Under the pieces are notes generated by a model. It had not been told where the DNA came from. It ran no database searches and saw only the letters and a list, made by a program, of their open reading frames with translations. Source: a virus. Taken from it: a stretch of 64,000 bases of DNA. A program made the translations under genes and the position numbers. The stretch covers positions 1-64,000 of IMG/VR virus record IMGVR_UViG_3300027969_000074; one strand, written 5' to 3'. Positions 22,738 to 30,417 of the stretch are shown here, piece by piece. Within the stretch, counting starts at the first letter, position 1; every line of letters begins with the position of its first letter.

Positions 22738-23217
22738 TTAGAAATCGTGATTAGTTATTTTTATATCGTAGTTAGTAAAATTTTCAAAATCTTTGCGGTC
22801 TGCTTCAAGTCGACGTTCAACTGAATCTCCTGGCATATTACGGCTAATCATACGCTGCCGTCTAATCTCTTCATCTATATCAAAAAAGATTACAAGTGAC
22901 TCTTTACGTGCATCATCAGATAAATGGGCTAAACCAGACGGGGTCATAATAAAAAGATCGTCTTGTTCAAATTGGTCAACGGTTGTTCCGTATATCCAGT
23001 TATTAAACGCAACCCATTCGTAAAATTGATCGGTGTCAATCATGTCTTGAGCCTGCGGCCGGGTCATGAAAAAATAATCTTTTCCATGTACCTCACCTTC
23101 TCTTGGAGGTCTTGTTGTGTAACTGATTGCGTATTTAAACCCGCGATCTTCAAATTTTTTGCGAAGGAAATCCTTTCCGCTTGCGGCTTTGCCGACTAAA
23201 ATTATTCGTTTGCTCAT
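22738..23217 (-). CDS. gmk: Guanylate kinase
   Basis: This 159-residue GMP kinase is slightly shorter than the bacterial enzyme (about 200). The P-loop is GKAASGKD (9-16). The GMP-binding segment YAISYTTRPPREGEVHGKDYFF (about 29-50) is well conserved, as is EWVAFNNWIYGT. It would feed dGTP synthesis. It is spaced one base from the SSB-like gene and 8 bases from the ligase gene. Confidence 0.92.
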   Translation of the reverse strand: MSKRIILVGKAASGKDFLRKKFEDRGFKYAISYTTRPPREGEVHGKDYFFMTRPQAQDMIDTDQFYEWVAFNNWIYGTTVDQFEQDDLFIMTPSGLAHLSDDARKESLVIFFDIDEEIRRQRMISRNMPGDSVERRLEADRKDFENFTNYDIKITNHDF

Positions 23218-23225
23218 ATATTAAA

Positions 23226-24515
23226 TTAAAATTCTCTCTTTTGACCGTGAACTGCTTTAAATACTGGAAATCTTAGTGAGTGAGCACCATGTTGATCAGT
23301 AGTTTCTTCAAAGAATTGTACAGTAATTGTTTTACCTAAAATTTCATTTGGGTTTTCGTGATAGTGTCGTCTTTGTTCAAGATTAAAGCCTGAACCTACT
23401 CTAACTGTATTACCTTTGTGTTCTACAATTACGGCTTTTAGCATAAGCTCTTCAACTTCTTTACCCATATCAATAATACGATTTACGTCAGATTCAAGAT
23501 CGATTACTACATATTCTGCATCATGCATCTTTTTAACCTTAAGTAGATTCTTTGAGCGCTTGCCTTCGTATCCAATATCCTTACGCATCATTACACCTTC
23601 ATAACCCATTTCAGTTGCATCAGCCACAATCTTTTCAAATTCCTCAATTGATTTTATTTGAAATTGGGGTAATGGTTCAGCATAGGTTAGGCCAGTTACA
23701 ATTGCATTTAAGATGATTAGTCGGGCTGAAAGAGAAACGTCTCCGGCTTGATTCCAAAATTCAGATGATTCTAAAAAATCAAACACATAATATTTTGGAT
23801 TCTGTATAGTATGGTTTTTTCTACCAATTTCTTTGATAACCCCCTGGAAATCTTCAAGTCCGCCAGGTTTCATAACGCAAACTTCTCCATCCAATACTTT
23901 ATTCTTTAATCCAAGCCTCTTAATATCTTGAGCCAAGATTGAAAGCGTTAAAAATTCGTTGCCAGCTCGTGAATAAAACTTAGGTTCGCCATGTTCGTCA
24001 ATTACGGTAATACAACGAACTCCATCAAGCTTACGACTTGCCCACCATTCTCCAGACTCAAAGTTTACCTTTTTTTCATTACCATCAAACTTCTCAGCTA
24101 GGGCAACATCAAATGTAGGTACTGTACCTGGCATTACTGAATTAATTAAGGTAGTAGTTGCTCTAGTCTTTAAGTTTCGGTCTATCACATCATAGATGAC
24201 CTCCGCGAACTCCTGATTTTTAGCAATAAAACCATTAACTACTTGAATAGCATTGTGACCTGTGATTAGCCTTGCATCCAGATCATTAAGTAAATCAAAT
24301 AGATCATCATAGTTATCAAAACTAAGATCCTGACGTTTCTTTAAATTATCTGAAGTAACATAATACTGTTTAAATGGAGAATAGACGTATTCAAACAGCT
24401 TACGTAATACTGGAGTATCGTAACGTTTAAGTATCTCTTTCTTATCGTTTGTTGAAGAAGTCGCTTTCATTTCGTCAATGAATTGTGCAACTAATTTAAA
24501 ATCTTGGTTTGTCAT
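23226..24515 (-). CDS. ATP-dependent DNA ligase
   Basis: This 429-residue ligase has the adenylated Lys in motif I ASRKLDGVRC (Lys162). Motif III is seen as KYYVFDFL (about 240), motif IV as YEGVMMRK (about 305) and motif V as LLKVKKMHDAEYVV (about 320-333). A C-terminal OB domain follows (GKTITVQFFEETTD). The N-terminal 140 residues form the DNA-binding part seen in T4/T7-type viral ligases. It is first in the operon 24515-20144, with a perfect motif A box. Confidence 0.94.
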   Translation of the reverse strand: MTNQDFKLVAQFIDEMKATSSTNDKKEILKRYDTPVLRKLFEYVYSPFKQYYVTSDNLKKRQDLSFDNYDDLFDLLNDLDARLITGHNAIQVVNGFIAKNQEFAEVIYDVIDRNLKTRATTTLINSVMPGTVPTFDVALAEKFDGNEKKVNFESGEWWASRKLDGVRCITVIDEHGEPKFYSRAGNEFLTLSILAQDIKRLGLKNKVLDGEVCVMKPGGLEDFQGVIKEIGRKNHTIQNPKYYVFDFLESSEFWNQAGDVSLSARLIILNAIVTGLTYAEPLPQFQIKSIEEFEKIVADATEMGYEGVMMRKDIGYEGKRSKNLLKVKKMHDAEYVVIDLESDVNRIIDMGKEVEELMLKAVIVEHKGNTVRVGSGFNLEQRRHYHENPNEILGKTITVQFFEETTDQHGAHSLRFPVFKAVHGQKREF

Positions 24516-24520
24516 ACGGT

Positions 24521-24530
24521 TATTATACTA
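24521..24530 (-). promoter_or_regulatory. Motif A promoter box
   Basis: TAGTATAATA on the minus strand, 6-15 bases upstream of the ligase ATG. It immediately follows the terminator at 24537-24558, so the unit boundary is sharp. Confidence 0.62.
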
Positions 24531-24532
24531 AA

Positions 24533-24558
24533 CAAAAAAAGCCGCTGACGCGGCTTTT
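24533..24558 (-). terminator. Terminator (works on both strands)
   Basis: AAAAGCCGC-TGAC-GCGGCTTTT, followed on the minus strand by a seven-T run. It ends the transcript of the gene at 24577-25137. Confidence 0.85.
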
Positions 24559-24576
24559 AATAAAAATTTAAAAAAA

Positions 24577-25137
24577 TTAGGCTTGAGGTTCTTGCTTAGT
24601 AAGTTCGTCCTGCTTTGCATTTTCCAATTTAATTTGGTTAATGATTTGATCAAGCTGCTTCATTTCCATTACTGGAGTGTTAAGTGCAATCGCAATTCTA
24701 AAAATTCGTTGAGCTGATTCTAAACTTGAACCTTCGAATTTATTAATAAGGATGGCTGCCGCTTCAACTGCAGAAGCTTGGATTTGAACTCCAGCTGATT
24801 CCGAGTCTTTGTCTTCTTGTTCAAGACGTGCAATAGCAGAAGAGAATCCCATGAAACAATTCATAATCATAAACGCTTCATTTGGGCCAGTGAATCCAAA
24901 TTTACCGTCATTACATGAATTTTTAATCCATTTTAAATCTTTAATGTCCAAATTAACTTGGAAAAATCCAGTTCTTTTGTTGATTAACATGTCTAATTCT
25001 GACATTTCAGCTTGGGGTTCTTGAGTTGGCTCTTCCATTACCATGTCTGGTGCCATTTCCATTTGAGGTTCTTCGATAGCTACGGTAGCTTCGTCCATTA
25101 CTAGTTCATCAGTAATTAATTCGTGTTGATTTTCCAT
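24577..25137 (-). CDS. Hypothetical acidic protein
   Basis: This 186-residue protein is unrecognised. The first 50 residues are Glu/Met/Pro-rich and likely disordered (EEPQMEMAPDMVMEEP). Residues 50-165 are a mixed helical domain including NLDIKDLKWIKNSC and SSLESAQRIFRIAIAL. A motif A-like AGTAAAATAG box is at 25161-25170. It is monocistronic, flanked by a terminator. High Met and acidic content recall abundant early phage proteins, but no function can be given. Confidence 0.6.
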   Translation of the reverse strand: MENQHELITDELVMDEATVAIEEPQMEMAPDMVMEEPTQEPQAEMSELDMLINKRTGFFQVNLDIKDLKWIKNSCNDGKFGFTGPNEAFMIMNCFMGFSSAIARLEQEDKDSESAGVQIQASAVEAAAILINKFEGSSLESAQRIFRIAIALNTPVMEMKQLDQIINQIKLENAKQDELTKQEPQA

Positions 25138-25188
25138 TTTATATAAAATTTGTTGTTTAGCTATTTTACTAAAAATGGTGAAGGAGTT

Positions 25189-25656
25189 TTAGGAAATTCT
25201 ATCTAAAATTATTAATTGTGCTCTAGATACCTTTGAATAGGCGTCTTTAACATCAATAAAGCCGGCCCAGTCTATTTCTTCTGGCTGTAATTGACTCTTT
25301 GGAATAGTCAATCCATCTAGTCCAATTTCAGAAAGCTCTGAGATTCTACAAATAAAATAATGAAGTGAGTTTTTATAGTCGCCGGCCTTATCAAAAACCT
25401 GAACAGTTTCAACAGCCGGCTCTAATTTATCAGGTGAGAGCCTAATTCCAGTTTCTTCAAGAAGTTCTCTAAGCGCAGCATCAAGAATTTCTTCTCCAAC
25501 TTCAATTTTGCCTTTTGGAATTCCCATAATTGGTTTGGTCCAACTGCCATTGGTTGGATGAACTAGTAGAATCTTTTTTTGATAAAGAATAGCTACACCA
25601 GCCGCATCTGAATATTTCTTTTTTTCTGCCAAGAAATTAGAAAATGTTTTAATCAT
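25189..25656 (-). CDS. NUDIX hydrolase with packaged-type leader
   Basis: This 155-residue protein has the NUDIX box GKIEVGEEILDAALRELL then EETGI (about 49-71; G-x5-E-x7-R-E-x-x-E-E-x-G), and GIPKG just before it as usual. It hydrolyses nucleoside diphosphate-X compounds: dNTP sanitation, alarmone or cap-like substrates are all possible. Unusually it begins MIKTFSNFLAE then KKK, the F-x-x-F/L-A-E leader seen on packaged proteins, which is not part of the NUDIX fold. The gene overlaps the bS21 gene by 8 bases and shares its motif A promoter, so early expression and packaging may both apply. Confidence 0.85.
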   Translation of the reverse strand: MIKTFSNFLAEKKKYSDAAGVAILYQKKILLVHPTNGSWTKPIMGIPKGKIEVGEEILDAALRELLEETGIRLSPDKLEPAVETVQVFDKAGDYKNSLHYFICRISELSEIGLDGLTIPKSQLQPEEIDWAGFIDVKDAYSKVSRAQLIILDRIS

Positions 25657-25834
25657 TGTTTAGAGATTGACGGTATTCCGCATTACGAATCTCTTCTCTA
25701 CGTTTTATACTTGGTTTTATAAATTCCTTTCGTGAACGTAATTGCTTCACCGTACCAGTTTTTTCAAATTTGCGTTTTAAAACTTTAAGAGCCCTGTCTA
25801 AAGTTCCATTTTCTTTTACATTTATAATTAGCAT
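25649..25834 (-). CDS. rpsU: Ribosomal protein bS21
   Basis: This 61-residue basic protein reads MLIINVKENGTLDRALKVLK, then RKFEKTGTVKQLRSRKEFIKP and SIKRREEIRNAEY. This is the full bS21 pattern (R-A-L-K-x-x-K-R-K-F, then L-R-x-R-x-x-x-x-K-P-S) and is close to the Bacteroidota form. Phage bS21 proteins are known in large phages and are thought to replace host bS21 on the 30S subunit. In Flavobacterium, bS21 with bS18 and bS6 shields the anti-Shine-Dalgarno sequence, so a phage copy could change initiation preference. It has its own motif A box, and the NUDIX gene is coupled behind it. Confidence 0.92.
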   Translation of the reverse strand: MLIINVKENGTLDRALKVLKRKFEKTGTVKQLRSRKEFIKPSIKRREEIRNAEYRQSLNND

Positions 25835-25839
25835 GGGAC

Positions 25840-25849
25840 TATTATACTA
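25840..25849 (-). promoter_or_regulatory. Motif A promoter box
   Basis: TAGTATAATA on the minus strand, 6-15 bases upstream of the bS21 ATG. It overlaps the stop codon of the gene at 25842-26840. Confidence 0.6.
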
Positions 25850-26840
25850 AAGATGTTTTAATTGCAGCTAAACTAGCAGTGTATGAGGCTATGTCAAAGC
25901 GGTATTCCGCAAGCATATCTGCACTGTGCTGATTTCCTCTAACTCCAATGCACCATTGAGCAAATTTTGCTTTATCAGTTACCGAAATATTGTTGGTTGC
26001 GCCGCTGCTTTTCAGGGTATAAAATATCCCGCCAGATGAAGCTCCGGCAATTGCATCATACATTCGTTGCAACTGGCCTATTGTATATTTTGGGGAAATT
26101 AACATGTAAAGTCCATGAATTGCCTTTTCATCAGTCTGGCTGATTATTGATTCTTGAGTCTTTAAATTAATTACTTGAAGTATCATATTAACTTGAGCAT
26201 CAGTTGCGGCAGATCCTGCAATTTTATTAACCTTTCCAATTGCATCGATTTGGGTTGGGCGATCACCTCCACTTAACGGATTTATCCATGGTGTAAAAAT
26301 GTCTCCATCTCCGACTAAACATGGGCTAGTTGCATAATCGCCAATTCTACCATAAAATCCACCCAATGCTTTACACTTATTGATTTGAGCATTAACCCAA
26401 TCCATGTGAGCTTTATCCCAAGTCTTTCCAAATTTTTCAATAGATACGGTAATTAGTGCAGCAATAAATTCATTCATCTTACCCTTTGGGTCGTATGTTG
26501 AAAGCTTTTCAATATTAACCATTTGACCGGTTGCGGCAACTGCTGCACCGTCTACTGAAAGATCAACTTTACCGTTTGTAATTTTCCAATTAACTGTAAC
26601 CATATCAGCACCATTATCGTGTTTAACCATTACCTTTCCGGTAGGTTGGTCAGCTTCATGGCCAGCAACAACCGCAGTTTGAACTTGATTCCATTGAGCT
26701 GCATATGTGCCTCCGGCCTTTCCGCTTTTTATTTGCTCAAGGGCTTTGGTTGGATTAGCATCTGCTTCTAAAATTGCAGACTCGTTGATTTTATTATAGG
26801 TTGATAGCTCTAAGCCTCTCGCGTAATTTAAAATATTCAT
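25842..26840 (-). CDS. Putative packaged virion protein, 332 aa
   Basis: No family is recognised. The N-terminus MNILNYARGLELSTYNKINE then SAILEAD has an extended version of the shared leader, ending I-N-E before Ser. The body is Ala/Gly-rich with a globular, mixed-structure middle (FGKTWDKAHMDWVNAQINKC, GDGDIFTPWINPLSGG). It follows the led gene at 26856-27968 by 15 bases, in a three-gene run (30371-25842) under motif B boxes. Probably an internal head or ejection protein. Confidence 0.6.
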   Translation of the reverse strand: MNILNYARGLELSTYNKINESAILEADANPTKALEQIKSGKAGGTYAAQWNQVQTAVVAGHEADQPTGKVMVKHDNGADMVTVNWKITNGKVDLSVDGAAVAATGQMVNIEKLSTYDPKGKMNEFIAALITVSIEKFGKTWDKAHMDWVNAQINKCKALGGFYGRIGDYATSPCLVGDGDIFTPWINPLSGGDRPTQIDAIGKVNKIAGSAATDAQVNMILQVINLKTQESIISQTDEKAIHGLYMLISPKYTIGQLQRMYDAIAGASSGGIFYTLKSSGATNNISVTDKAKFAQWCIGVRGNQHSADMLAEYRFDIASYTASLAAIKTSLV

Positions 26841-26855
26841 AAATAGATTTTATTT

Positions 26856-27968
26856 TTAAAATGTTAAGTTGCCCTTTTTAGTGGTTACCGTGGTTGCAGG
26901 TGCAACTTTATTTGTAGCTACTGAATTTGCAGTTTTTGCTTGATTAGCAGCTGGCGCTTTAACTGCAGCAGGCGCTTTAACTGCAGCAATTTGTTCAGGA
27001 GTTACATTCTTTAGGGCTGCATCTAATTTAGCAGCTATTTCTGGAGTAATTTCAGTAATTGGAGTATTTGGAGTACCAACTAAAATTGCAATTGCTTTAG
27101 CTGTTCCACTTCCGTATTTACCAATAGCTCCGCCCTTATCATTAATTGCTTTGGCTGCTTCGGCATTTCCACTAGCAATAATTTTTTTCTGTAGATCTTG
27201 AATTTTTTGGTCAAAAGTTTGGGTTGCTTTTAATCCAGCTGAGGTGTTAGCCGTAGCGCTAGTTGAACTTGGCGTGGTTGTTGAACCTGGAGTTGTAGAG
27301 CTAGTTGAACTTGGAGTTGTAGCAGTTGTTGAACCCGGTACGGTTGCCACATTCGCTGAGCTAGTCTGTGCAGCATTTTTTTCAACATATGATGGGCTAA
27401 CTAAATTTGATTCTATAGGTTTTCCATTTTTACCTAGCGCCATTATTCTTTTATTATCATTAATAACTCTTAAATTAGGCAAATCTGTTTTATTCCAAGC
27501 AGCAAGTTCAACCGCTGAGCCTTCAACTGCAACACTTGCTCTATGTGGAACTTTTGTAACATCGTATGCAACCCACATTCCGCCAGATCCTTCGATTTGA
27601 TCTGTCGCGTAAGGTAAAAAGGCAACCTGTGCTTTAAAAACAGTTTGTCCAATTAAATTAGTTTTATTTTGAACGCCTAAATCAATAATAGCCAATAAAT
27701 TATGATTTGGGATTTTAATTCCATCTTTAGTTTCATCAGCTGGGGCATTCCACCAATTTTTAAAATCTGGGTCTTGGGCCAGTTCACGTAATATTGTATT
27801 AGATGGATTGGCTTCGTCAACTGATCCTTCTTTTCCACTACGTAATACTATATCCCATCTTTTTAACTCGCCAGCCTCTGGTTTAGCAGTAGAAATCTTT
27901 GTAACTTCACGAGCTTCATCAATTACTGACGGTTTTTTAAATTCTTCAAATGTTTTAACAAGGGTCAT
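26856..27968 (-). CDS. Putative packaged virion protein, low-complexity linker
   Basis: This 370-residue protein starts MTLVKTFEEFKKPSVIDE then AREV (F-x-x-F, I-D-E before Ala), a strong match to the packaged-protein leader. Residues 20-200 form an unrecognised domain. A Ser/Thr/Pro linker follows at about 215-250 (TPSSTSSTTPGSTTTPSS). A helical second domain (255-325) precedes an Ala/Lys/Pro/Val tail with imperfect repeats of PAAVKAPAA type. It has motif B directly upstream. Confidence 0.62.
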   Translation of the reverse strand: MTLVKTFEEFKKPSVIDEAREVTKISTAKPEAGELKRWDIVLRSGKEGSVDEANPSNTILRELAQDPDFKNWWNAPADETKDGIKIPNHNLLAIIDLGVQNKTNLIGQTVFKAQVAFLPYATDQIEGSGGMWVAYDVTKVPHRASVAVEGSAVELAAWNKTDLPNLRVINDNKRIMALGKNGKPIESNLVSPSYVEKNAAQTSSANVATVPGSTTATTPSSTSSTTPGSTTTPSSTSATANTSAGLKATQTFDQKIQDLQKKIIASGNAEAAKAINDKGGAIGKYGSGTAKAIAILVGTPNTPITEITPEIAAKLDAALKNVTPEQIAAVKAPAAVKAPAANQAKTANSVATNKVAPATTVTTKKGNLTF

Positions 27969-27987
27969 TTGTGTTTACTTATTTTTA

Positions 27988-27998
27988 GTTATTTATTA
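27988..27998 (-). promoter_or_regulatory. Motif B (late-type) promoter box
   Basis: TAATAAATAAC on the minus strand is 19 bases upstream of the ATG at 27968. It overlaps the 3' end of the preceding gene. Confidence 0.5.
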
Positions 27999-30371
27999 TG
28001 CAAAATTAAAAGTTTTAGTCCTAAATAAACCTTCATTAGTTGATTTACTTTGAGTCAATTTTAATTCAGGAGGATTTGCATTTTTTATTGATTCAATTGC
28101 GATTTTTTCAGCAGCGTCTGCTTCTTCTTGAGTAACAGTACCGTCCTTAACTAATTGTTGCAAACTATCATGTACTCTTGAAGTATCTTCCATATTTAAA
28201 CTAACCATACCTGTTTCAAAATCAAATACATCAGCAAAGGCTGCTCTAGTTGGAAGATCTTGAGAATTTAGTGCATGTTGAGCATCAATTGAATCGTCTA
28301 ATCCCATTGATCTTAAAATTTGTTTAGTATATTCAGTACTTTTCTTTTCAAACTCGGCTGCGGCTTTTGGATCATTTGCCATATTCGCAGTACCTCCAAG
28401 TAGAGCAGTTGAACCTGGGAAATTAGCACAATGGGCGCCGACCGTTGCTTTAACTACGTCAGTTATTAAATTACAATCGGTTTTACCAGCCTTGGCGGTT
28501 GCAGTCTTTACGATCTCATCGTTTTTCTTAATTACTGCTTCTACTTCAGAAGAAGCGGCGGTTTTTTCTGGATTAATAAATTCAGCTTGAGCGGAAGCCG
28601 CTTGATTTGCAGCTGCATTATTTGCATCTACTGTAGAATCTCCAGTAGATACTGAATCCTCTTCATTTAGAGCTGGCGATAATGCCGAACCTGCCAACTT
28701 AGTCGCTGAACTAGTTGCCATTTGCTTAATACACTCCAGGCTTCCATAGCGCTGGTATGCAAGTCTTGAAATAAAATTAAGTAGCCTTTTTAGAAATATT
28801 CCTCTAGTTGCAAGCGCGCCGCCTGCTTTAGTTAGTTTAGCTAATACATAAACAGTATCATCAAAGTTTTTAACACCTTGAATAAAAATTTCAGGTTTTG
28901 TTGCCCATGGAGTAAATGCTCTAACCTCAGCTTTTGATAAATTTTTAGCAACCGCTGGATCAGTCAGCATTGTTTTAAATACTTTGCGAATATCATCAGC
29001 CTTTGCGTCTTTTGCAAGTTGAGTAATATATTCGCCACTAGGTTTCCATCCATACTTATTTGCAAAATATTCTGCTAATTTTGGATCCTTTTTAACAATT
29101 TGATCAATTGCATCAACTGATGCGCCAATTAATTCATTTTCAACCTTTGCCGCTTTTGCTACTTGTTGTAGAGATTCAGGTTGACCTGCAATTGAGGCCA
29201 TGAATTTTTTATCTTGTTCAACAGCCTTTAGTAAATCAGCTGAATACCCTCCTTCTTTTGCATAAGCCGTAATTACAGCTGGATCAAAATCTTTATAGGC
29301 AGTTGAATTAAGAATAGCCTTTCCTTGTGGACTAGTTGCAGCATATTCAACTCCCTTTTTAGAAACTACGGTATCTGCTAATTTATCAGCGCCTTTTGCA
29401 ATTTCCTTTTTAGTAGTTTCTTCACCTAACAACTTCGCAGCCGTTTCAAAATTACGACCAAATATCTTAAGTTGAGCTTCAAGTCCAAGTCTTTCAAATG
29501 CCTGTACAGCTTTTACTCCGTATTTTCCAACAATTGGAACTAAATTAAATACTGTTTTTATAAAATTAGTAACAAATTTAAGTACGCCAACTGCAACTGT
29601 TCCAAAAAAGTTAGCAACTCCTTTAAGTAACGAAGCAATTATTCCAGAAATACTCTTATCGCCTAGCGTTCTAATTCCGTTCTTTAGTGCAAGAACTGCT
29701 GGCCCAACTTCAGTTGCCGAACTTCCAGTCCTGCATAGAATTTTGGTTAATTTTTCAAGTAGACCAAGAACCGGCTTAGGTAAAAATTTAATAGTTTTTA
29801 AGAAATTTGAAGTTTTAGTAACATCGATTGCTGCGATTACGCTAAGTATCATTGATACATATTCGCCCTTATATAAAGAAATGATAGCTGATAAGATATT
29901 TGCAACTACATCAATTGGAAATCCAGCCCAAGTAAATGGAACAATTCCAATTACATCTAGTACTAATCTTAGAATATTTAGACCCATTTCGGTTGGATCC
30001 GGATCCGCAACTAGGGCTTTTACAAAGTTCATAACTGAACTCATTACGCCTTCGTTAATTAATTGGACAGTATGTAGGTATGATTCATTAAGTCGAAGCT
30101 TAATTGTATCGTATCCCTGTCTAACCAAAAAGTCCTCCTTTTTGATAATATCGTTAATATCTTCAAAATTTTCAAGTAAAAAAACTTGATGCTCAAAGAT
30201 TTCTTCTTCTGAATGGTTAGGCGTTCTAGGTTTACTTAATTTGCTAAAGTCAACTGCATCTAGGGCAGTCCAAAAAGACTCAGGAATACTCTCAAAATAT
30301 TGAATCAGTTTTTCATTAACTGGTTCAGCTCCGTGATTAAAGTACTGGTCTGCTGAAATTACATATCTCAT
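27996..30371 (-). CDS. Large putative packaged/ejection protein with toxin-linker-like hydrophobic domain
   Basis: This 791-residue protein is not assigned to a family. Residues about 125-195 read LRLVLDVIGIVPFTWAGFP, then IDVVANILSAIISLYKGEY and VSMILSVIAAI. This closely follows the DVVGxxPxxGxxxDxxNxxIxxxxGdyxxAxLS linker that precedes effectors in polymorphic toxins and can associate with membranes. More hydrophobic helices follow to about 290. The C-terminal third is Ala/Glu/Lys-rich. Several L/V/I-N-E sites occur, including PVNE-K near residue 20, LNE-S and INE-G near 95-112, and TNE-G near the end, possibly for proteolytic maturation. It could form a delivery pore for DNA or cargo. Confidence 0.6.
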   Translation of the reverse strand: MRYVISADQYFNHGAEPVNEKLIQYFESIPESFWTALDAVDFSKLSKPRTPNHSEEEIFEHQVFLLENFEDINDIIKKEDFLVRQGYDTIKLRLNESYLHTVQLINEGVMSSVMNFVKALVADPDPTEMGLNILRLVLDVIGIVPFTWAGFPIDVVANILSAIISLYKGEYVSMILSVIAAIDVTKTSNFLKTIKFLPKPVLGLLEKLTKILCRTGSSATEVGPAVLALKNGIRTLGDKSISGIIASLLKGVANFFGTVAVGVLKFVTNFIKTVFNLVPIVGKYGVKAVQAFERLGLEAQLKIFGRNFETAAKLLGEETTKKEIAKGADKLADTVVSKKGVEYAATSPQGKAILNSTAYKDFDPAVITAYAKEGGYSADLLKAVEQDKKFMASIAGQPESLQQVAKAAKVENELIGASVDAIDQIVKKDPKLAEYFANKYGWKPSGEYITQLAKDAKADDIRKVFKTMLTDPAVAKNLSKAEVRAFTPWATKPEIFIQGVKNFDDTVYVLAKLTKAGGALATRGIFLKRLLNFISRLAYQRYGSLECIKQMATSSATKLAGSALSPALNEEDSVSTGDSTVDANNAAANQAASAQAEFINPEKTAASSEVEAVIKKNDEIVKTATAKAGKTDCNLITDVVKATVGAHCANFPGSTALLGGTANMANDPKAAAEFEKKSTEYTKQILRSMGLDDSIDAQHALNSQDLPTRAAFADVFDFETGMVSLNMEDTSRVHDSLQQLVKDGTVTQEEADAAEKIAIESIKNANPPELKLTQSKSTNEGLFRTKTFNFA

Positions 30372-30392
30372 TAGGTAGTAATGGTAATTTCT

Positions 30393-30403
30393 TATTATTT
30401 ATT
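30393..30403 (-). promoter_or_regulatory. Motif B (late-type) promoter box
   Basis: GAATAAATAAT on the minus strand, 21 bases upstream of the ATG at 30371. Confidence 0.55.
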
Positions 30404-30417
30404 CGAGTGATCGGGTA

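Noticed and set aside
29743-30189. A 148-codon plus-strand frame opposite the 791-residue gene
   Set aside because: It is antisense to a gene with a clear domain pattern and a late promoter box, with no signal of its own.
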